A stretch of DNA of 64,000 nucleotides, from contig VXAZ01003887.1 in the NCBI GenBank assembly GCA_013399875.1, positions 558,001 through 622,000 of the forward strand. Reading direction: 5' to 3'. How positions within the stretch are numbered: the first letter of the stretch is position 1; every line of letters begins with the position of its first letter. The stretch comes from Gymnorhina tibicen. Its lineage: Eukaryota; Chordata; Aves; Passeriformes; Artamidae. Both the position numbers and the translations under genes were made by a program. A model generated the notes under the pieces. It searched no databases. It was not told where the DNA came from and saw nothing but the letters and a program-made list of their open reading frames with translations. Of the stretch, positions 54,401 through 64,000 are shown piece by piece.

Positions 54401-56049
54401 TATTCTGTTCTGATGTAGCTACGCATAAGCTTCACTTTGTTAGTGTCAGTGCGGCCAATCCTGACTTGCAAGGCTGTAGGCTAACAGAGACATCTACCTA
54501 GCCTGTAGCTTTTTTTTTTTTTTTGATATCTAACAGACCTAACTTCAGAACCACTGAAAAAGATGAAGTATGAATTTGAGCTTTAAAGTTAATATATTCT
54601 GCTTCTTCTTTCCATTCACAGAGAATGATGCTACTGAAATCATTCTGATAAGTCTAGTGACAAGTCTTCAGCGATGTCACTCTTGATTAAGTGCCAGTAG
54701 AGAAGGGAGCAGTGGGCCGTAGTTTAGTCACGTGCCAACCTCCATACTAACAGTTTCATCAGTGTCGTCATCAAGTCTAGTTCTCTATTTTCTAAGGTGG
54801 TAAAAAACCAAACTATTCATTTGGTCCCACCTCCATACAGCAGAGAGAGAGAACATTGGTGAGAGTATGAATGCTTGGGACCAGCAGGACCACAGCAGCA
54901 CAAAATCAGCTTGCCCAGAACAAGGCTGCAGGGAAGGAAAACGAAGCACAGCTCTGAGCTCAGCAGGAGCCAGGGGCAGCTGCTCCACCCACAGGCCACT
55001 GCTGCCAGTTGTCAGGGCTCTCCTTCTGCCTCAGACAGCAGCTCCTGCTGGTCCCCAAGCCCTGCGAGATGGCATCTTGACCCTGCCCAAGGCCACCAAC
55101 TCCTCTGCACCTGCAGAGTCCCCAGTGGGGCTGATCCAAGGCAGCATCTGATAAGTGATGCTCTAGAACTGATAAGGGGAAAGAGTAAAACACATTGTGC
55201 ATGTGTTTTTCATAAAGGTTTTCTTTTATTGCTGCACCACAATGGTTGTGTTACTGACAAATTGCTAGCCTAAGCTGACACAGGGAAGTTTTGGCTGTTC
55301 AGCTATGAATTAAAAGTAACCAAGCTATTTCACCTAAATCCTTTAATATCCTATAAAGACATAAAGTGTATTCTGGACTGGGAGTTCAAAAAAGAGAAAC
55401 AAACCCAAGCAACTAAGAAAAAAAAACACAAAAAACCAAAAACAACAACAAAAACCAAACAGAAAACATTAAGGAAAAGACTGCATCAAATGATAAGCAA
55501 AAAGCCTGATCCAGGTGAATTACAAAGATGCTGCACAGGACAGTCAGATTCTCATCTCTGCCAAACCAGAGGCATTGTCAGCAGTGTATCACCTACAGCC
55601 TGTATCCAGCCCCTGTACAGCAGAGTGTGTGTCCTATAGCATCTCTCACTAAATATTAGAGCATACACATTGTATCACTAATGTGGCATGGAAATGCTTA
55701 AACAGTGGGAGGTGCAAAAAAAAGTGGGAAAATAGGTCAATCCCTTTTTTGTTCTGTTTTCAAAAATAACTTTGAATATTTTGGTGATGGGAGCACAGAT
55801 TCACAGCTTCTTTAAATGGAGTGTGAGAGAAATTGAAAAAATAAAATGATGTCTCAAGAGCAAAGGTAGCTGTTACTTTAAATTTAGCATTTTGAGAAAT
55901 GTTATTGCTATAGCAACTGCTAAAGTTTCAATAAAAGATTATTTTCTTTTGTTTTATTTTCTTGGTAAAGTCAAGACCTGTTGCTGGATGGAAAACAGAG
56001 CTGATGACAGATTGGGTAAAAGCACTGTACTAGTGTCCAATCACATACA
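54401..56049. other. Intergenic DNA
   Basis: Poly-T run near 54510-54525; A-rich low-complexity stretch at about 55395-55475. The overlapping open frames at 54867-55273 are GC-biased, lack motifs and conflict on both strands, so I do not call a gene. Confidence 0.6.
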
Positions 56050-56725
56050 ACCTTCATGGGGTTGCCAGTGGATGAGAGGCTGGACGTGACCCTGCAGTGT
56101 GCACTCACAGCCCAGAAAGCCAATCCTATCCTGCATCCAAAGCAGCGTGGGCAGCAGGGTGAGGGAGGGGATTCTGCCCCTCTGCTCTGCCGTGGTGAGA
56201 CCTCACCTGCAGTGCTGCATCCAGCTCTAGGGTCCTCAGCACAGGAAGGACATGGACCTGTTGAAATGAGTCCACAGGAGGGTCTCCAAGATCATTAAGG
56301 GATAGAGCAGTTCTCCTGTGAGGAAAGACTGAGAGATCTGGGTTTGTTCAGCCTGGAGAAGAGAAGGCTTCAGGGCAATGCAATTACTGCTTTCCAGTAC
56401 CTCAAGGGAGCCAATGAGAAAGATGGAGAGGGACTTTCTACAAGGGTGCGTCGAAATAGGACAAGGGGGAAAGGCTTCAAACTGAGAGAAAGTAGCTTTA
56501 GATTAGATATTTGGAAGAAACTCTTTACTGTGAGGGTGGTGAAGCACTGGAACAGGTTGTCTGAAAGACACCCCATCCCTGGAGGTGTTCAAGGCCATGT
56601 TGGATGTGGCTTGGAGCAACCTAGTCCAGTGGAAACTGTCCCTGCCCATGGCAGGGGGGTTGGAATCAGGTGAACTCTGAGATCCCTTCTAGCCCAAGCC
56701 ACTCTATGAATCAATGATGATTCTT
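56050..56725 (+). mobile_element. CR1 LINE 3' segment, longest copy in the window
   Basis: From a degraded 5' part near 56050 through CCTGCAGTGCTGCATCCAGC, GTTCAGCCTGGAGAAGAGAA, TTTACTGTGAGGGTGGTGAA and AAACTGTCCCTGCCCATGGC to CACTCTATGAATCAATGATG. The 109-codon frame across 56344-56673 is part of this element and not a host gene. Confidence 0.92.
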
Positions 56726-59700
56726 CAGATCATTTAGATATGGCATGTTGCCTTTCAAATGACTTACTGAAGTTCATTTAACATAAACAATGACTTGCAC
56801 AAGCTTTTGCCAAGAGATGGTCCTAATATCCCTAAATTTGTTCTATGTCCCATAACAGCTGCAGCTGTATTTTGATTTCTTGTAGAGTCTTGGCCTTACC
56901 TGTAATTTCTCCCTGTTTAAAAATCTTCCTTTTAACGACAGTAGTAATGGCTGTTTTTCTGACCCCACGTGAAGAACTACACCCAGGACAGTCTTGTTTC
57001 AAATTTCTAGTGTTTTAGCACAGAGGTTTTTACATCTCAATCCTAGTCATATCTCAGGGATATATTGAGCTATGGGAAAGATTGTCACCTCAGTTTCCTT
57101 CATCTGATAGCTGGTACCTTACTAGATGTCCCAACAATTACTAAATCTAGAAAGCTGCAGTCTAAAGGAGATATCCATACACTGTGTTCTGTTTCACATA
57201 CCTAATTATATGTGTGAGGAAACACTATGAGGAAAATGCTGTTGATCCTGTAAATCAGGAATTCCTTAGACTCACATGCTTAGGCTCACATGCTTAAATG
57301 AAATGAACTGGTGAGACTGAGGTGAGTATCCTAATTTGAGGCACCAGGTCTCCTGTGTCTAAACAAGTAGTCTGGTTGTGCTAATACATCTTCTGAGCTA
57401 TCTTTTCACCAAGGAGACCCAAGGACTCTTAAACAAGAAGGCAGGTAAAAAGCACTAATTCTTAGAGGGCAAAAGGAACTCTTAACTCTGCCAAATATCT
57501 ATGAAGCAGTTCTGAGATTCATTGTATTCTCAGAATGAGAGCATAAACACATGGCTTTACTGTCTTCTTTGCTTATCCTCATGCAGTGCAACCTAATAAA
57601 TAATCCACAGTAAGCCAAAGCTTCTGCTCCTTCTCAGAATGTATTGCAGCAGGGGAAAAGAAAAACAGAAAAGGTCAAATTATCAAGGACTGCTGATGCA
57701 TTCATGGTAACCCCATGCAAATAGAAGTGAGCTGTCCTTCCTGGCATGCAGAGAACAAGCACGTGTCACTGTCTGGCAGCTCAGTGTATGTGACCCTAAT
57801 ATAGGTTCTGTGGAGCACAACCAACCTAGGAAAAAGCTTCCTACTGAGATGTTGTACACGGAAACAATGCTGCAGTCACATTTGCTACAGATTTTGTGCC
57901 AGAAACGCGCGAAATACAGGATGTAATTTCTTGGACACCTGTTTTGATGTGATCAGTGCCAGTCTTCCTTCCCCATCTGATGGCTGTTGGTTCACAACGC
58001 AGTGTCTCAACCCCATTCATGTATCACTTAGACCTCATAACATATCAGAAGGAGTAAGATACTACAGTGTGTTAAGTGTACTGTGTATTGCCTGTGACTT
58101 CACATGTAACTTTGCATTGAATTTTGCAGCTGTGAAAATTTCCCATGCTCTCTTTGAGTAGCACATTTCATCACAAAAGTTTAGTGTTCACACTTAGAAG
58201 ATGATTTACTTCTGTGGAAAGCAGGAAATAAATTTAGGCAGTAGAATTAGCAGTTTAAAATTAGACCTATTTGGAGAGGAAAAAAATAAATCCTGAAGGT
58301 TTTTTTGATCCCTACACTGCTAGTAGATTCAAAATTTGATTTTATATAAGCCTGACATACGCAGTTTCAAAAAGATCTAGAAATAGCAGTAAGCACCATA
58401 ACTCCTATCTCTACCAAGGCAAGTCAAGGAAAGTAACTGTCTGAAGGAAACACCCACTAGTTCTTCCTGTCTCTCTGTTGTTTATACTCATGGTTTCTTC
58501 AGAGTTCTTTCATGTGGTCATCTCAAAATTACAGCTCTTGTATTTGGAGGTTCATGACTATTTGCCCTTACTTTTTCTTGTGTTTTATGTTCATTACTGC
58601 AGTCTTTGCAATGTTAATTTTAAAAGATTAAATGTAGGACAGGAAAAAAAGAATCTAAAATATAGTATATTTAACTGTAATTGTTTTTTAAATAAAATCT
58701 TAAGAGTGATTTGCTGTGCATTTTTTTAAACCTTATAGTCTGTTTATTTCTTCACTGTGACAGGAAATAAATTACATATGGTATGTCATGGTGGAAAAAA
58801 TAGAAAAGTGTCTTGATCACTCAGATCAAGCAAAAGGAACCTGCAAAATGGATTTAGCTGGAAGCCTTTTCAAAAACTTGCTAACATGGTGCATGTAGGT
58901 TTATCTTTTCTTTGTTCTCATTCACTTCAATTCATTACAGACATGCTACAAGTGAAACCACTTCTGGATATTTCTTTGGGTTTTAGCCAATTATGCAGTT
59001 TGTTTATTTTTAGCAATTCATTCCAAGAAACCAGGATCAAGAACTCAGAAACCTTTTGAAGCACTACCTGTGCAGGAGGCATAGGATGCCCATCACAGAC
59101 ATTAAATGTGGCTCTTCACTCAAGATTCCTGTGAATACATTCTGAAGACATTAAAGTAAGCACCTTAATGATTGCAGTGAGAAGTGGTAGGAACACCTGT
59201 GTTTGGATACATATTATTGTATGGGAAATGCCTGCGTTCCTGTCACTTTAGCAAATGCATTTTTCCATAAATTCTTGGGTTTTTTTCTTGCAAAATATTA
59301 TCATTATCACTCAAACTCAAATGCAGTGGAATATTACGATTATCTCAGTAGTATTTATGAAAGACTTGTGTAAAATGAGTGAAATGAGAGACTATCCTCA
59401 CTAGGTGGCGATTTTGGTCTGTTTAGGCAGGCTTTATGGAAAAGCATACCGCCCCCCCCCGCAGTTTAAAGCTGTGTTTCTTAAACAGAAGAAAAGGAAG
59501 TTTGGGAACGGAGCTGGCCACTGCATCCCGAGTTCCCATGAGGCTGGGGTGAGCCACCATGGTCCTTTCAAACCTCTGCCTTGAGCTCCAGCAAGCTGTC
59601 AGGCTGTCAATCATCAGACCCAGAAGCAAAAAACAAAAGGCCCAAAAGTGAGCCTTGAGAGCCATCTACAGTAGTACACCATCAGCTTCTCTGATTTGCT

Positions 59701-61693
59701 GGTTCAGTCATGTGTATCTAAACATTATATTTAAGAAAGAAAAAAGTTCAATGGTATGCTGCACAAGTCCATCCAATATGAAGCCTTAGGTTTCTCTTCT
59801 TCCTTTTTCTTTTGCCTCCATTTCACTAGTCCTTACATTGATTCCCTTCTTTTTTCTTTTTCCAGAGTTCATTCCTCTATATTGCTCCACCTTGGTCTGT
59901 CATATGTCCTGAAGAATATTTATTAAAAAATCTCTGCTCAACTCCTCACATCTTTATTACTAACATAAGCAACCGTGAGCCACGGCACAGTACATGGAAC
60001 TGTCACGTTGTTGGGGAAGGAAAAAGAAAACCTCATTCGGTATCAGTATTTTGGCTGCGTCAGAAAGGACATGTTTACCACAATGCTAGCCACAAGCAGG
60101 ATTCAGGAGAATTTTCTCAGCACTTAAATTAGCTCCAGGGCCAACCACCATGAAATTTCATATGAATGTGATGGCAAAATAAATTAATGTCATGCAACTC
60201 AGGTTCCTTGTTACTGCAGTCTTCTGTGCTTTTCCCCCTTTTTGCTTTTCCCTTTCTTTGGGCTATTTTTGTCCCTGTTAGTTACTTCTCTGAAGAGCTC
60301 TTTAATATGGAAGTGAAGTAACTTAGTGTAATTTTAAAATTAAAAGTTGTTTACTAGAATAAACATCATGTCCTTACCTTACCTTAGAATACTATAAGCA
60401 TGATCTAAATTAATGTTGAATTTCAAGAAATTAGTACAGCCAGAAAAATCAGCTTGATCAGAGAAGAAGAAGAACCTCGCTGATCTCTTATATTAATAAT
60501 TATATGTGAGTAAAAACAGAATAAATGTAGAGTGCTATGTTGGGCAGGAATAACAACTACTCATTTAAACAAGATGCTTTTCCCTCTTGCAATGAAATGC
60601 AGGGAAAAAAGAGAAGAATTTCCAGAGAGTGAGATCAGTTTGTATTTGTTAAAATTTAAAAAAACAATTTTTTTTGTCTTGCATTATCTACTGGGTATAA
60701 TTTTTGTGGGCTGTGAGTCTTCTACTAGTCCTGTAGACTCAGCAAAGACTGACATACAGTTCACAAACTATTTTTAGGAATTCCATCACTGCAGTGATAG
60801 TTAAGGTAAAAGACATTTAATAAAAGCTGGAGTACCAAATGGAACCATGTTGTAGAAATTCAGCCATGAATCACACTGTGGGGATACCAGTGCAAATTAA
60901 TTACACACAAGCTAAATTCTCTGGTAAAAAAAAAAAACAAACATTAATTCATTGAAAACCTAATTAAGGAGTCAATAAAGCTTTTCTAACATGTAAGTGT
61001 GAAATCTACAGCTACTCTTAAAAATAAAAATATATATTCACGACTCCATCATCTGCTGCAAAACTGCTCCCTGCTGTCCTTTCATTAGTCTAATTTCAAA
61101 AGTCCCACGTAAAGTAATTTGTAATTTGTTAAGTTGCCTAATCAGTAATCAGCTTTCATTGCTGAGAAATTTTCTCCATATTCTCAGATATGAGTAGCAA
61201 TGAGAAAAGTATTAAATGTATTTATTTGCTTTGAAATGTTTTTATAGATATGTGAGCATTGCAGTGAGGTGCTCAAATAACTGTATAAGCTATACCCATT
61301 TAAATGGTGTCCTAGCTATTGACCATGGAGCTTGATACAAGACACCCAAAAAGCCTTTCCATTCTTCCCTTTTGCAACCTAGGAATAGTTATTATGTGCA
61401 GAGCTGAATGCAGGGAGGATGCCTGCTCTCACCTCAATCAGTACTGACTCTGTCGTGGTCTAGATGTCAACAATGCCAACAATACTTATCAACAACAAAA
61501 GCTGAACTAATCAGTAATGTGCCAGAAGGACCAGTGGTATGTTCAGATGCTGGGAATATAAATCCTTGTCAAGAAAACATGATTTCAGCTTCAGGCTCTG
61601 TTACTTCAAGAATTGTTGAAGTGTTGGAAACAGGCTTAGTTTTTAATCTCAGAATATATTTCAGTAATGTTCTTAGTAGCTCCCACCAACACT

Positions 61694-61742
61694 GTTGTTA
61701 TTATTATTACTGTTAATAATAATAATAATAATAATAAATAAT
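61694..61742. repeat. (TTA)n then (AAT)n microsatellite
   Basis: A TTA run (about 61694-61709) is followed by an AAT run (about 61714-61742), making an AT-only hairpin-capable microsatellite. Confidence 0.9.
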
Positions 61743-62497
61743 TTCCCACGAACACAGTCTTTTTCAAGAATAAGTGGTTGTGTAATTTGCCAAAAGAAAA
61801 CATATCCCAGTAATTTTCACTCTATGCCAATCAAGACAGAACAAGAAAATATGTGCCCAAAAGTTTTATCAATGAGGAAGGTATCTGAAAGATTTGGTTC
61901 TGTGGGAACATGATCATATGAAACGGATACTAAAAGAACATAGAGCCTTGATACTGTGCTGAGTGTCTGCTAGGCCAGAGTCACCATGCCCACGCTCTCC
62001 CCTCTCCTGCCATGCTGCCCTCCTGGGATGTTGTTTTGCTCTTTTCTTGTGTTGGGCATCACTTCTCCATGAGGGCGCAGTGCATGCAGTCAGCAGGGGA
62101 GCAGCATGTGTGCAGGTATACACATGCACTCACAGACATCTAAGACTTCTGGAAAATGGCTTGGCAGAGAATCACTGTAGCCAGAAAATATCCTTCCCTG
62201 AATTAAGGGAAGCCGTGATCCTGTATTGCATGGCCACCCCTACCTAACCAGTATTATGTCATCTTAAACATGTCACCTGCACAGTCTCTATTTTCTAATG
62301 AATATAAAAGCAGAGATTTAACAACTGCTGTTTTCCAAATACACATTTTTTTTCTATATTAACTACTAGCAAACTGCTACTACTAATAGCATTTGCCTTA
62401 CCAGTGACTGCACCAGAGAGTGAAAAAAGGGTATGGCTGAGCTGGTCAGCCACTGCACCCGGATATAAACTTCCCACAGCAAAGATATAAATAAGAT

Positions 62498-62540
62498 CAG
62501 AGTCTGAATACAGTGCAGCTCAGAGTCTGAATACAGTGCA
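62498..62540. repeat. 23-bp tandem duplication
   Basis: CAGAGTCTGAATACAGTGCA occurs at 62498 and again at 62521, exact over 20 bp. Confidence 0.9.
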
Positions 62541-63168
62541 CTGAGTAGTCCAATTATATACATGTTATATATGTCATGTCAAGTATTATAAAAAACTGAT
62601 GCCAAGCAGACAATACAGAGCTCTAAAAATAACTTCTTTGTCCTGAGGTAATTGTATTTCTTCCTTGCTGTCAGCCATTTGTGGAAAAGTATTAAATTTC
62701 ATATGAGGTGCTAAACCACAAAGATTCTTATAAAGAGGATATTAAAAAAGTCATCGTCTCAGCACAGAATGGAAGAACCCCCTGTCTCCAACGTGGCTCT
62801 CATTTTTCTATCTATGACACTTGAGAATTCTCATAAAAGTTGCAGCTATTAGAAATTATGTGTACATACTGACCTTTAACTATAGAGTGCACCAATTCAA
62901 TAAATTAATTCAGCTAAGTGTAAAAATAAAATTTTGTTTCCCTTGGGTATGGCAACAGTGCTTGCCTTGAAGGCATTCATCTGTGATAACACTGTTCAAA
63001 GCTGTGTAGGAATATACTTTCTTAAAAAAAAACCCAAAACACAGCAAATTCTTATTCTGAAAAGACCTTAATTCCCTTGGTGATATCTGTATCTTGTGAA
63101 AAAATGTCAGGGTGCCCAATCAAGTAATAAACTATTTGATGAGAAGAAATCAATATTTTATTAGAAGC

Positions 63169-63224
63169 ACAAGATACTATGTTATTATATACAAGATACT
63201 ATGTTATTATAAGCACAAGATACT
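63169..63224. repeat. Short tandem repeat, about 22-24 bp period, 2.5 copies
   Basis: ACAAGATACTATGTTATTAT occurs at 63169-63188 and 63191-63210, with a half copy at 63215-63224. Confidence 0.9.
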
Positions 63225-64000
63225 TACTATGATGAACTTGGCAGATATGTCTTTCTGTTTACAGGTAAATCATTAGATTTCCTAAAATAAGCAAGGCTGT
63301 TTTCTTCAAGTCGGGGCAATGGGGATCATAACATATGCATAAAGGAAGGAGGTACAGAGTGGGAAATGTCACTATAAAAATCCTCCAAAAGGAGAGGGCT
63401 GAAGGTACAAAATGAGACTATACAACCAGTGTGCATCTTCCTTCTGCTTTGAGAGCTTCTCTTGAACCTTACACTACTGTTGGCAGTGTGCAGTTATTAA
63501 ATATAACCTGGTTTGCAATGCTGTCTTTCATTATGATTCTGAGTGGTTTGGAGCATCTGAGACTCCACCTGAAGTCCAGTTGCTGAGATTCTCAGAAATC
63601 CTCAAAATCCTGTGAAGTCATTAATCGTAGCTTATCCAGAAGCTTTGAAGAGCAGGATCCAAGACAACATGGTGCTACTGGGAAGGGAGGCTGCTGAGCT
63701 CCCAGCAGATGCTGGAGCCCTGGCAGACACAATCTCTTGCTGAGGAAAGCACAAATGTGAGCTATTCCTGTGCACCTTAGGGAGAGAGCTGTCGAGCATG
63801 CACTGCCCCATGCCAAACATGCCTTTTAGATCATCATGCTCTACCACTGGGCCCCAACACTGGCTTCTGTGGAAATCCTTTGTGCACAGGTATCTTTTTG
63901 GTGTATTTCAAATACATTTCTCTCTTCCCTCGAGCTGTTTCTTTACAGATAGATATGGCGGTGGTTAAAAAATAACCTCTGGGTTTTAGAGGCTATCAAA

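Larger units (their letters stand above)
56726..64000. other. Intergenic DNA at the right end
   Basis: No gene recognised on either strand. Contains a run of nine C at 59452-59460 and the microsatellite and short tandem repeats listed separately. Confidence 0.65.

Noticed and set aside
54867..55273. Overlapping GC-biased frames on both strands
   Set aside because: Frames of similar length overlap on both strands and none shows a motif or splice support.
56344..56673. 109-codon plus-strand frame
   Set aside because: Lies wholly inside a CR1 3' segment, which is noncoding there.

Overview
The window looks like nuclear DNA of a bird. It has widely spaced vertebrate genes with GT-AG introns, several CR1 retroposon fragments (one ending in the avian CCATTCTATGATTCT-type 3' tail), an avian-type solo LTR with a 5-bp target duplication, a decayed MIR-like SINE, and one CpG island. 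I cannot name the species from the sequence alone.

Layout. (1) 1-8.5 kb: AT-rich intergenic DNA with no gene I can support. (2) 8.5-40.6 kb, minus strand: the lysosomal glycosidase gene GALC (galactosylceramidase, family GH59). I could read all 17 expected coding exons from initiator ATG to stop (674 codons), each with GT-AG borders and with phases that join exactly. (3) 39.95-41.2 kb: a CpG-island promoter with E-box/CLEAR-like, GC-box and YY1-like sites upstream of the GALC ATG. (4) 41-48.8 kb: intergenic DNA with an old MIR-like relic and a plausible noncoding first exon for the next gene. (5) 48.9-49.9 kb, plus strand: GPR65 (TDAG8), a proton-sensing G-protein-coupled receptor in one intact coding exon. 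(6) 50-64 kb: intergenic DNA with CR1 copies, a solo LTR nested inside a CR1, and short tandem repeats. GALC and GPR65 stand head to head, the arrangement I recall for human chromosome 14q31.

Main discovery candidate. GALC here carries two different versions of exon 7, about 3.7 kb apart: 7a at 28201-28328 (128 nt) and 7b at 24419-24549 (131 nt). Both enter in phase 0 and leave in phase 2, both have GT-AG borders, and their peptides match at about 17 of 43 positions. Using either one keeps the frame. Using both gives an immediate TGA, and skipping both gives a TAA in exon 8. This is the structure of mutually exclusive exons. Exon 7 lies between the exons carrying the two catalytic glutamates, so the swap would change one strand-loop-helix segment of the catalytic barrel and could give two enzyme forms from one gene. 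7b is the human-like version.

The two genes have no obvious shared pathway. GALC degrades galactosylceramide and psychosine in lysosomes. GPR65 senses extracellular acid in blood and immune cells and was once proposed as a psychosine receptor, which makes their adjacency notable but not evidence of joint function.
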